A stretch of 8,774 nt of DNA from Gammaproteobacteria bacterium (GTDB taxonomy: Bacteria > Pseudomonadota > Gammaproteobacteria > Steroidobacterales > JACDCP01): contig JACDCP010000128.1 in assembly GCA_013817465.1 (NCBI GenBank), positions 1 to 8,774 on the forward strand, in the 5' to 3' direction. The notes below the pieces were generated by a model. That model was given only the letters and a program-made list of their open reading frames with translations. It searched no databases and was not told the DNA's origin. Both the position numbers and the translations under genes were made by a program. This document shows, piece after piece, positions 1 to 5,784 of the stretch. Every line of letters begins with the position of its first letter. The stretch's first letter is position 1.

Positions 1-85
1 TCGGCCCCGTTCTCGCGGAAAACGGGCGCCGGTCACAGTTTCGCATGACGGGGCCGCCGCGCAAGCTCACAGCCGGCCTGGTTCC

Positions 86-113
86 TTGACTTGCGGGGGC
101 CGCCCTGAAGAAT
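86..113 (+). promoter_or_regulatory. Possible sigma-70 promoter for the 183-881 lipoprotein gene
   Basis: TTGACT at 86-91 and AAGAAT at 108-113 are separated by 16 bases. The first box matches the -35 consensus at five of six positions and the second matches the -10 consensus at four of six. Bases 1-182 hold no supportable gene. The only other structure seen is a short imperfect inverted repeat, CCCGTT/AACGGG, at 6-26. The ribosome site GGAGG at 168-172 lies ten bases before the ATG. Confidence 0.35.
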
Positions 114-182
114 CGGCACCGTGTGGCTCGTTCATGACATCGATGGCACGCGTCCCGCTGGAAAGCCGGAGGCAATCCGAGC

Positions 183-881
183 ATGAAAGCCGTGCGCTGT
201 TTACTCCTGCTCGGGCTGCTTGCGGTGACAGGCTGCGCGACACCTCCCGCAGCGGACACTGATCCGTTTATCCTGCCGCCCGACGCGTTGTTCAGCCGGG
301 TCCGCACCATTGCGCTGATGCCCATGGGTGTCGCTGTGTCATTGGAGCATTCCGCGAGCGTTGCGAGGCATTACGAAGCGCTGGTGACCTCACGGCTGGA
401 AGCGGCGGGATTCGCCGTCATTCCATCGTCCGCCTACATGTCTATACACAAAGAAGTGGCCGCGTACATGAGCAGCGGGGACCTCGATGACGAGGGCAAG
501 CGGGTCGTCAGGGATTACGCCTTGCGCGAGCTCCTCGCCCGCCATGGCGGCGACGCATTGCTCTACCCGCTGATCTCGTTGGTCGGCGTCGACCCGTCGG
601 GCCGCTCTGCGGTCTGGCACGGCATCGAGGAATCGACGGCCGGCGAGCCAGGCTCGAAAGCTGGTGTTGCCGCGAACGGAAGGACACTTCCGGCGCTGTC
701 GTTCATCGTTCTGCTGACGGGTACAGGCGGCGAATCGTATTACGCGGATGCAGGAGGAGTTCAGCTCCTCGCCCATTTGCGCGAAGACCGGCTCGTCGAC
801 GTCCCGCGCGACGAATTGTTGACGGATGACGCCAGAAACGAACGTGCCGTCGCACTGGCTTTGGGGCGACTGGTCAGATAA
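183..881 (+). CDS. Envelope lipoprotein of unknown function, possible CsgG/TolB-N-like domain
   Basis: A 232-residue predicted lipoprotein that I do not recognise as a named family. The N-terminus MKAVRC is followed by a Leu-rich core and a lipobox VTGC, with the lipid cysteine at residue 18. Residue +2 is Ala, so outer-membrane sorting is expected. The mature part starts with a strand (RTIALMPMGVAV, about residues 40-51). A helix and strand follow (YEALVTSRLEAAGFAVIPS, about 62-80), then another strand after GGDALLYPLISLV (about 119-131). This order is like the small periplasmic domains of CsgG, TolB-N and LpoB; that comparison is inference from predicted secondary structure. The start is backed by GGAGG at 168-172. 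The gene stands alone on its strand and converges on the next gene with 36 bases between stops. I saw no clear terminator there. Confidence 0.85.
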   Translation: MKAVRCLLLLGLLAVTGCATPPAADTDPFILPPDALFSRVRTIALMPMGVAVSLEHSASVARHYEALVTSRLEAAGFAVIPSSAYMSIHKEVAAYMSSGDLDDEGKRVVRDYALRELLARHGGDALLYPLISLVGVDPSGRSAVWHGIEESTAGEPGSKAGVAANGRTLPALSFIVLLTGTGGESYYADAGGVQLLAHLREDRLVDVPRDELLTDDARNERAVALALGRLVR

Positions 882-917
882 GCGCGAAGCGGCAGGAAAC
901 TTTCTCAGCTCGACGAC

Positions 918-2195
918 TTATTCAGAGGTTCCCTGGCGATTGTCCGAGGTCTGGATGCTGATGTCCGGATCCTCGCCGCTGCCGTCGACCACCACTCCGG
1001 TCTCTGCCGTGTAGATATCCTTCAACAGCCGGCGCCACTCCTCGTACTGTGCGTCGACGGTGCCGGTCAGCGTGACGGTCTTGCCTTCGATGTCCACGAC
1101 CATGGGCTTCAGCTCGGACTGCAGCGAGTCCGCGAGCTCGCGCAGGGCGTCTTCGTGGATCTGGCTTTCCTTGCGCCGGTCCAGCCCGCTCTTGAATATG
1201 CCGATACCGCCGACGACTCCCGCATAACCGCCGACCTGGCCGATGTAACTGTCCGCCTTACCGGCCATGACGGCGCCGCCGATGACGGTGCCTATGCCCG
1301 CGAGCATGCGATTGCGCGCAGAGCGCCGCACCTCGCGCAGCGCGATGACTTCCTCGTAGCTGTACTTTCGCCAATCATCGTAGGGTATCTGCACGTCCTG
1401 CGAGAAACCCGCGTAATGCGCGTCGAGCGTATCGATGAACAGATAGTCACGCTGGCGGATGTCTTCGACGCGCTCGAGCATCGGATCGCCTTCGGCCGGC
1501 AGGCGCTCGATCGAATAGCGGCCTTCTTGCTCGTCTTTCGCCAGATAGTTGCCGAAGGCGTAGGGAGACAGCTCGCTCGCGAAACGCAGCCGGGCGACCT
1601 GCCGGATCTCGGTCGCCGCGGGGGATCCGAGCTCCTTGCGCACGGCGAGCATGTCATTCGCCAGCGAATTGTAGATGTCCTGGAACGGATCCTCCTCGAG
1701 CTCGATATCCTCACGGTAAGCAAACTTGCTAGCGAGGTCCTCGTATTCCTTGTCCAGCCACACGCGGCCGGTGGCGTCCTCGACATGGAAGCGCACGCGA
1801 AGGATCTCGCCATCGGATTCGAGCATTTCGCCAGTGACGAGCACATCCACTGAGCTGGCATCGCGGGGCACCATGCGCACCGCGCCCCACTGGCTGGTGC
1901 TTTGCAGGGTGTCGCGGGCCTCGTAGGCGACCAGACGCGCTTCGGTCTTGCGGACCTCCGGAAACACACCCTGTTTCTCGCGCTCCGCCTCGTCCTCCGG
2001 AATGCCCGGATCGAGCACCGCCACGCCGACGTCGAGGAGCTGTTGCTCCGGAATGTCGTGCTCGGCCTCGATGACCGGCTCCGCATTCGCCTTGCGCACG
2101 TCATAGCTGACGCAGCCGCCGGCCAGCAGCGCGCACGCCAGCGCGGCCGCCAGCATGCCTGGAGGCCTTTTCACGCTGCCTGTTTTCCAGCTCAC
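918..2195 (-). CDS. Envelope lipoprotein with glycine-rich segment and BON-like C-terminus
   Basis: A 425-residue lipoprotein with lipobox AGGC (cysteine 28, followed by Val). The GTG start at 2195 overlaps the TGA of the upstream gene as GTGA, so the two are probably translationally coupled. A GTG at codon 8 would also leave a working signal peptide. Residues 52-62 (QLLDVGVAVLD) form a strand. A helix at about 84-100 and strands at about 116-150 follow, an order like CsgG/TolB-N-type domains. Residues 270-296 are charged (YDDWRKYSYEEVIALREVRR). Residues 299-333 are Gly/Ala-rich with GxxxG-type spacing, typical of glycine-zipper membrane segments. Residues 350-400 (VVDIEGKTVTLTGTV and flanking helices) resemble a BON domain, a lipid- or envelope-binding fold. 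The domain names are my reading, not a search result. Probable role: outer-membrane or periplasmic structural factor, function unknown. Confidence 0.88.
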   Translation of the reverse strand: MSWKTGSVKRPPGMLAAALACALLAGGCVSYDVRKANAEPVIEAEHDIPEQQLLDVGVAVLDPGIPEDEAEREKQGVFPEVRKTEARLVAYEARDTLQSTSQWGAVRMVPRDASSVDVLVTGEMLESDGEILRVRFHVEDATGRVWLDKEYEDLASKFAYREDIELEEDPFQDIYNSLANDMLAVRKELGSPAATEIRQVARLRFASELSPYAFGNYLAKDEQEGRYSIERLPAEGDPMLERVEDIRQRDYLFIDTLDAHYAGFSQDVQIPYDDWRKYSYEEVIALREVRRSARNRMLAGIGTVIGGAVMAGKADSYIGQVGGYAGVVGGIGIFKSGLDRRKESQIHEDALRELADSLQSELKPMVVDIEGKTVTLTGTVDAQYEEWRRLLKDIYTAETGVVVDGSGEDPDISIQTSDNRQGTSE

Positions 2196-3925
2196 CGGCC
2201 CGTGCCCTGCTTATAGCTGCGGTATTCGTCCCAGAGCTTTTCGCGCAGCTCGGGGTCGGCCTCGTTCATCGCCGCTTCGCGAAGCTGGCGCGCGACCACG
2301 TCATCGTCGTCGCCGTCCGGAATGTCCACCGGAATCTGTGCCGGCCCTGTTCCGCTGCCGGAACCGGTTCGCGACGGGGCACCGCCGGGAACACGACCCG
2401 CGCCGGACGAGGTCCGTGCGCCGGGGTTCGGCTCGCGACCTGTCTGTATCGGCGGGGGCCCGCCGAACGTCGAATTGCCCGTCGCCGCATCACCCTGCTC
2501 TTCGTCCAGCTCCTCGGAATCGCCGGAACGGCCCGGCGCGCCGCTGCTGCTCGCGCGAATTCGCTCCTGCTCCGCAATGAGCTTGCCGTCGAAGGTCGCC
2601 AGGCTCACCTTGAGCTCGCGATCGAGCCCCGCGCGGCGTTCGTCGCCCGTCTGCAGCGCGCCGGCATCGGGGGGCAGAATGATGATTGTGCCTGTCGTAC
2701 CGGCTGCGCCTCGGGCGGTTCCCTCGAGGAGCATTTCCTCGGTCAGATTCTGGTCGAGCACGATGATCTGCGCGCCACCGCGCCCGCTCACGTTGCCGCT
2801 TGCCGAGGCGAGCAGCACGCTCGCGGCATTCAGGTCGGCGCCGGCGACGATCAGCGCATTGCCCGATGAGGATGCGGCCGCCTCGCCCGGCTGCTTCGCA
2901 CCGGGCTGTGCACCGTCGCCAGGCTGCTGCCCGGTCTGCGAGCCGCCGGGAGTGCCTTGACGGCCCGGCGCTGCTGCGGCCATCGTCCGACCCGAGGCTT
3001 CGAGCCGGGCACTGGCCTTCGCATAAGCCTCGGCCGCCGCCGCCAGGGCTTCGGCTGAAGCTTGCGCGGCGGCAGCTTGCGCCTGCTCCGGCGTACCGGC
3101 CTGCTCGTCACCGGCATCAGCCTGCGCGCCGGCGGCGCTCGCTTCTGGTTGATTCGCGGATTGCGCAGCCTCAGCCTCCTGCGCGGACTGGCGACCGGCC
3201 TCGACAGCCGCGACGGCCGCATCCAGCGCCGCCTGCGCTTCGGCAAGCGTCGCGCGCGCAGCAGCCAGCTCAGCTTCACTGTCGGGCGTTCCGCCCGATG
3301 CTGCGGCATCACCGCTGCTGGCATCGGCGGCCGTCGCCGTAGAATCGGCTTCAGCACTCTGCGCGCTCACCTCAGCGGTGCTCGATGGAGCACCGCTGGC
3401 AGATTGCGCCGCGGCGGAGGACTGAGCCGGATTGCTGGCCGTGGCATCCGCGGAGGCGGCGCTCGCAGCGGCACTATCGACAGACTGACTGGCAGAGGCG
3501 AGAACCTGGCGCGCGGCCGCGATCGCGGCATCGGCGCTGGCATAATCGGGCTGGCCTGGCGTCCCCTGGCTGGAGGAGGATGCGCTCGCCGAGGATTGGC
3601 TCGCGCTCGATTGCGCGGCATCGGCCTGCTGAGATGAAGACGACTGGCTCGTGCTACCCGGCTGGCCGCTCGGGCTCGAGGGGCTCGCCGGACTGGAGGG
3701 CGCGGGCAGCGACACCGAAGGCGGTTGCGGCAGCGACGGCGTCGAAGGCTGCGATGGCGACGGCGGCTGCGGCATGCTCGGCACGCTCGGCTGCGGCGCA
3801 GACGATGTCGGCGGTCGCTGCTGCGGTTGTTTCGGCTGCGGCATGGTCTTCGGCGTCTGGCAAGCCTGCAGCGCGAAGGCAGCGATAAAGGCTACCAGGC
3901 AACGGGAAAGCGTCTTGGGGATCAT
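2192..3925 (-). CDS. Long low-complexity lipoprotein with conserved-looking C-terminal helical tail
   Basis: A 577-residue predicted lipoprotein. I place the start at the ATG at 3925 because MIPKTLSR, a hydrophobic core and the lipobox LQAC (cysteine 22, then Gln) follow at once. The open frame runs on to 4198 but adds no signal-like sequence. Residues 25-95 are Pro/Gln/Ser-rich. Residues 96-350 are Ser/Ala/Gln/Gly-rich and probably disordered or weakly helical. Residues 355-460 look more ordered, with hydrophobic strands (GNALIVAGADL, GAQIIVLDQNL, GTIIILPPDAG) and a helical LDRELKVSLATFDGKLIAEQ. Residues 484-530 are Gly/Pro/Ser-rich. The tail, about 531-571, contains IPDGDDDDVVARQLREAA and PELREKLWDEYRSYK. 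From memory, similar tails recur in uncharacterised gammaproteobacterial proteins; this is not checked. The design suggests an outer-membrane anchor with a long spacer reaching across the periplasm. It heads a two-gene unit with the gene at 918-2195. Confidence 0.85.
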   Translation of the reverse strand: MIPKTLSRCLVAFIAAFALQACQTPKTMPQPKQPQQRPPTSSAPQPSVPSMPQPPSPSQPSTPSLPQPPSVSLPAPSSPASPSSPSGQPGSTSQSSSSQQADAAQSSASQSSASASSSSQGTPGQPDYASADAAIAAARQVLASASQSVDSAAASAASADATASNPAQSSAAAQSASGAPSSTAEVSAQSAEADSTATAADASSGDAAASGGTPDSEAELAAARATLAEAQAALDAAVAAVEAGRQSAQEAEAAQSANQPEASAAGAQADAGDEQAGTPEQAQAAAAQASAEALAAAAEAYAKASARLEASGRTMAAAAPGRQGTPGGSQTGQQPGDGAQPGAKQPGEAAASSSGNALIVAGADLNAASVLLASASGNVSGRGGAQIIVLDQNLTEEMLLEGTARGAAGTTGTIIILPPDAGALQTGDERRAGLDRELKVSLATFDGKLIAEQERIRASSSGAPGRSGDSEELDEEQGDAATGNSTFGGPPPIQTGREPNPGARTSSGAGRVPGGAPSRTGSGSGTGPAQIPVDIPDGDDDDVVARQLREAAMNEADPELREKLWDEYRSYKQGTGR

Positions 3926-4073
3926 GGCGGGTATTCCGGTATGGCTGTTGAGGCTGCTGTGCCGGCGGTTGATCGGCCGGCCGTCGGACTGTCCGGTGGC
4001 GGGCGGTGAGCCGCAATCTTCCACAGACTTAGACACGAGGAGCGCGCAAAGTTCGCTGCAGGCCACGAGCCCG

Positions 4074-4098
4074 GTTCCCAACGGCGCACGCCGGGAAC
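4074..4098. repeat. Bulged inverted repeat in the divergent region
   Basis: GTTCCC at 4074-4079 pairs with GGGAAC at 4093-4098. Inside it, GGCG at 4083-4086 pairs with CGCC at 4089-4092 around a CA loop. The three bases AAC at 4080-4082 form a one-sided bulge. It lies in the predicted leader of the minus-strand gene that starts at 3925, so it could be an RNA structure or an operator. Function not shown. Confidence 0.4.
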
Positions 4099-4140
4099 TA
4101 ACTCGCGCGGCCAGGCTCGTAACACATAGAAATGACGCCC

Positions 4141-4179
4141 GACCCTTGCGCGGTGGAGCTGCGTTATCGCGCAAAGGTC
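4141..4179. promoter_or_regulatory. 12-bp inverted repeat just downstream of a minus-strand promoter candidate
   Basis: GACCCTTGCGCG at 4141-4152 and CGCGCAAAGGTC at 4168-4179 are inverted repeats with one position that would be a G-U pair in RNA. They are separated by 15 bases. Read on the minus strand, the element begins within about ten bases of the -10 box TATACT (4191 to 4186). It would therefore form a stem-loop at the very 5' end of the message, or a dyad operator overlapping the start point. Confidence 0.5.
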
Positions 4180-4185
4180 GGTGGC

Positions 4186-4191
4186 AGTATA
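4186..4191 (-). promoter_or_regulatory. Candidate -10 box for the 2192-3925 / 918-2195 gene pair
   Basis: The minus strand reads TATACT, five of six matches to the -10 consensus. I see no good -35 box at 16 to 18 bases upstream, so an activator might be needed, or the match may be chance. If real, the start point is near 4179 and the 5' leader of the gene starting at 3925 is about 250 bases long. Confidence 0.35.
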
Positions 4192-4209
4192 CAACCACCA
4201 GGCTGTGAA

Positions 4210-4229
4210 GCGATGCAGGGATGCATCGC
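4210..4229. repeat. Perfect 8-bp hairpin with GGGA loop
   Basis: GCGATGCA at 4210-4217 and TGCATCGC at 4222-4229 are exact reverse complements around GGGA. The element lies between the candidate minus-strand -10 box and the plus-strand gene at 4351. It could be an operator or part of the plus-strand leader. No T-run follows, so it is not a typical terminator. Confidence 0.5.
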
Positions 4230-4264
4230 CATGTTCAGGAACTGCAAGTCCTTGAAAATGGTCG

Positions 4265-4290
4265 CAATCCGGAAATCAATTTTCGGATTG
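4265..4290. repeat. Inverted repeat with ATCCG(R)AAA / TTTTCGGAT core, copy 1
   Basis: CAATCCGGAAAT at 4265-4276 and ATTTTCGGATTG at 4279-4290 pair along 12 positions with a single G-T pair, around a CA centre. TTGAAAA precedes it at 4252-4258. The same TTGAAAA start and ATCCGAAA/TTTTCGGAT core recur in the hairpins at 5705-5767. The two may belong to one dispersed repeat family, or be similar terminator- or operator-like elements. Confidence 0.5.
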
Positions 4291-4350
4291 TAGAGTTACT
4301 GATTTGGCGCATCCGTACGCCGGGGCCGAGCTATCGAATCGACGCCGCTC

Positions 4351-5004
4351 ATGACGCGCAACCCTCTTGCGCCAGCTTGTGGCCGGTCACTGGCCGCAGG
4401 CTTCATTATTCTCGTCGCGATCGCGCCCGGCGCGTGCGTGAGGACCGTCCCCGTCTACGGCTCGGCGCCTGCGCCACTTGTCGAGGCGCTCCCGCTGGAC
4501 GTCGGCATCTTCTACAACACCGGATTTCGCGACGCCTCGCATCGCGTGGAGCGCCCCCGCGAACGGCCATGGGTGGTGGAGTTCGGCGCTGCCAATGCCG
4601 AGCTTTTCGACGAAGTCTTCCGCAACATGTTCGAGCGCACGGTGCACATCGAGAAAATGCCTGAGGGCGGCGGCACGGTGCCGGGCGTCGATGCGATTCT
4701 CGAGCCACGCATCGAGGAGTACGCCGTGCTGACGCCCGACGACTCGGGCCAGAAGTATTATGCGGCGTCGATCAAATATCGCATCCATTTGTTTGCGCCG
4801 GACGGCGGGTTCATCGCATCATGGCCCGTGAACGCCTACGGCAAGAGTCAATGGCGCGCGTTCCGTGACAAGCAGGCGCTGCGCCAGGCGAGCCTGCTGG
4901 CGATTCGCGATGCTGCCGCCGCGCTCGCGCTCGAGTTCGATGATCAGCAGCAGGTGCAGGCCTGGCTGCATGACAAGGGGGTGCTGCGTGCACAGGGAAA
5001 CTGA
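4351..5004 (+). CDS. Exported lipoprotein-like protein of unknown function
   Basis: A 217-residue protein that I do not recognise as a named family. Residues 1-28 form a signal peptide (MTRNPLAPACGRSLAAG, then FIILVAIA). The likely lipid cysteine is 29 in PGAC, followed by Val. Pro at the -3 position is atypical for a lipobox, so lipidation is less sure than for its neighbours. The mature order is strand (LDVGIFYNTGF, about 49-59), helix (FGAANAELFDEVFRNMFER, about 78-96), strand (VDAILEPRIEEYAVL, about 113-127), then strands YAASIKYRIHLFAPDGG (about 137-153) and a C-terminal helix (about 168-205). This again is a CsgG/TolB-N-like order, by inference. The start lacks a strong ribosome site. 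It overlaps the next gene by 17 bases, so the pair is co-transcribed and the products may act together. Confidence 0.85.
   Translation: MTRNPLAPACGRSLAAGFIILVAIAPGACVRTVPVYGSAPAPLVEALPLDVGIFYNTGFRDASHRVERPRERPWVVEFGAANAELFDEVFRNMFERTVHIEKMPEGGGTVPGVDAILEPRIEEYAVLTPDDSGQKYYAASIKYRIHLFAPDGGFIASWPVNAYGKSQWRAFRDKQALRQASLLAIRDAAAALALEFDDQQQVQAWLHDKGVLRAQGN
4975..4981 (+). promoter_or_regulatory. Ribosome binding site that fixes the GTG start at 4988
   Basis: AAGGGGG at 4975-4981 lies inside the end of the preceding gene, six bases before GTG at 4988. It favours this GTG over the downstream TTG at 5015, which would leave no positively charged residue ahead of the hydrophobic core. Confidence 0.6.
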
Positions 5005-5698
5005 ACATAACCGGTTGCAACTTCTCGGGAGCGCGCTGGCCGCGTTGCTGGGCGGTTGCGTGACGGCGGATGTCGAGCAGTTCCGGCAGTCGGGCACGGG
5101 CATCGAAGAAAACGAGGCCGTCGTGATCCTGACCCGCACGGACTACTCCGATGAGCAAGCCGAGGTGGGGTTCACGAAGTGCATGGGCGATGCGCTCGCC
5201 CGCGGCCAGCAACCGTTGACGCTGCACTCGCAACAGGAATTCATGGACGGCCTGTTTCCGTATTTCGAGCCGAGACTCGCGCCTACCAGCGCCGACGCGC
5301 TGCCCGAGCTGCTGGGTCATCCAGGTGTGGCCGAGAAAATCGCCGAGACCAGCGTGCGCTATGTCGTCTGGGTCGACGGCGGCACCGAGACGGTCGATCA
5401 GGGCGGCAGCATGACCTGCGCCTTCAGCCTTGGCGGCGGGGGCTGCTTCGGCCTCAACTGGTGGGAGCGCGACTCCTCCTACGAAGCGTCGATCTGGGAC
5501 CTGAAAAACCCGGGCGCCGCCGGCAACATCAGCGCCGACGCCTCCGGCACGTCTTACGTGGCCGGTCTCATCGTGCCGATCCCGATCATTGCGCGCACGC
5601 AGAAAGCTGCCTGTGAAGGACTTGCGCAGCAGCTCAAAAAATTCCTCGTGGCGGAAGATGCGACGGGCCAGCAAAGGGTCGCATCGCCAGACCCTTAA
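4988..5698 (+). CDS. Lipoprotein of unknown function with paired cysteines and VVWVDG strand
   Basis: A 236-residue lipoprotein. The GTG start gives MHRETEHNRLQLLG, a short hydrophobic core and lipobox LGGC (cysteine 24, then Val). The mature chain has a strand (EAVVILTRTD, about 43-52) and a helical region around 60-90. Next come a strand VRYVVWVDGGTETVDQGG (about 123-140), a Gly-rich turn with GGGGCFGLNWWERDSSYEA (about 149-167), and SIWDLKNPG...ISADASGTSYV (about 168-191). A hydrophobic IVPIPIIA (about 195-202) precedes an amphipathic C-terminal helix. Mature cysteines at 65, 144, 153 and 209 could form two disulfides in the periplasm. I have an impression of similar uncharacterised proteobacterial lipoproteins sharing the CFG...W...SYEA(S/T)(I/V)WD and DASGTS signatures. 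This is memory, not a search. It is cotranscribed with the overlapping gene upstream and ends at strong hairpins. Confidence 0.87.
   Translation: MHRETEHNRLQLLGSALAALLGGCVTADVEQFRQSGTGIEENEAVVILTRTDYSDEQAEVGFTKCMGDALARGQQPLTLHSQQEFMDGLFPYFEPRLAPTSADALPELLGHPGVAEKIAETSVRYVVWVDGGTETVDQGGSMTCAFSLGGGGCFGLNWWERDSSYEASIWDLKNPGAAGNISADASGTSYVAGLIVPIPIIARTQKAACEGLAQQLKKFLVAEDATGQQRVASPDP
5674..5696 (+). repeat. 7-bp hairpin overlapping the stop of the 4988-5698 gene
   Basis: AAGGGTC at 5674-5680 and GACCCTT at 5690-5696 are exact reverse complements with a nine-base loop. The second arm runs into the TAA stop. It is the first of three hairpins in a row and may protect or help end the plus-strand message. 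Confidence 0.4.
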
Positions 5699-5704
5699 CA
5701 GGAT

Positions 5705-5734
5705 GTTGAAAAAGCCATCCATGGCTTTTTCAAC
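5705..5734. terminator. Bidirectional intrinsic terminator between convergent genes
   Basis: GTTGAAAAAGCCAT at 5705-5718 and ATGGCTTTTTCAAC at 5721-5734 form a perfect 14-base inverted repeat around CC. On either strand the GC-containing stem is followed by five T bases. It therefore fits the plus-strand pair ending at 5698 and the minus-strand gene ending at 5785. A similar TTGAAAA motif sits at 4252-4258. Confidence 0.75.
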
Positions 5735-5737
5735 TCT

Positions 5738-5767
5738 GCGATCCGAAAAGTGTGATTTTCGGATCGC
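5738..5767. terminator. Second hairpin of the convergent terminator (ATCCGAAAA/TTTTCGGAT core)
   Basis: GCGATCCGAAAA at 5738-5749 and TTTTCGGATCGC at 5756-5767 are exact reverse complements with a six-base loop. Lying 18 bases before the end of the minus-strand TPR gene, it is the first hairpin that gene's message would meet. Its core matches the hairpin at 4265-4290. Confidence 0.6.
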
Positions 5768-5784
5768 GAGCACCACCCTCCCGA

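Larger units (their letters stand above)
3926..4350. other. 425-bp divergent intergenic region rich in inverted repeats
   Basis: No gene is supportable here. It separates two lipoprotein gene pairs transcribed in opposite directions, so it should hold both control regions. Four inverted repeats stand out and are listed separately: 4074-4098, 4141-4179, 4210-4229 and 4265-4290. A candidate minus-strand -10 box lies at 4186-4191. I found no convincing plus-strand promoter for the gene at 4351; TTGAAA at 4252-4257 has no good -10 partner. Ribosome sites for both flanking genes are weak. Confidence 0.6.

Noticed and set aside
1155..1853. A 232-codon plus-strand frame inside the 918-2195 gene
   Set aside because: It is antisense to a clear lipoprotein and has no signal, domain or ribosome site. 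It is a shadow frame.
3926..4198. Upstream in-frame extension of the 577-residue lipoprotein gene
   Set aside because: The open frame continues to an ATG at 4198 but adds 91 residues of Arg/Cys/Ser-rich sequence ahead of a good signal peptide. It also crosses strong inverted repeats. The lipobox fixes the start at 3925.
2322..4208. Several plus-strand frames opposite the low-complexity lipoprotein gene
   Set aside because: Their Arg/Pro/Gly-rich repeats mirror the Ala/Ser/Gln codons of the opposite strand. None has a start signal or recognisable motif.
4252..4296. Plus-strand promoter TTGAAA with TAGAGT for the gene at 4351
   Set aside because: The boxes are 33 bases apart, far from the 16 to 18 expected, and no other -10 box at the right distance is convincing.
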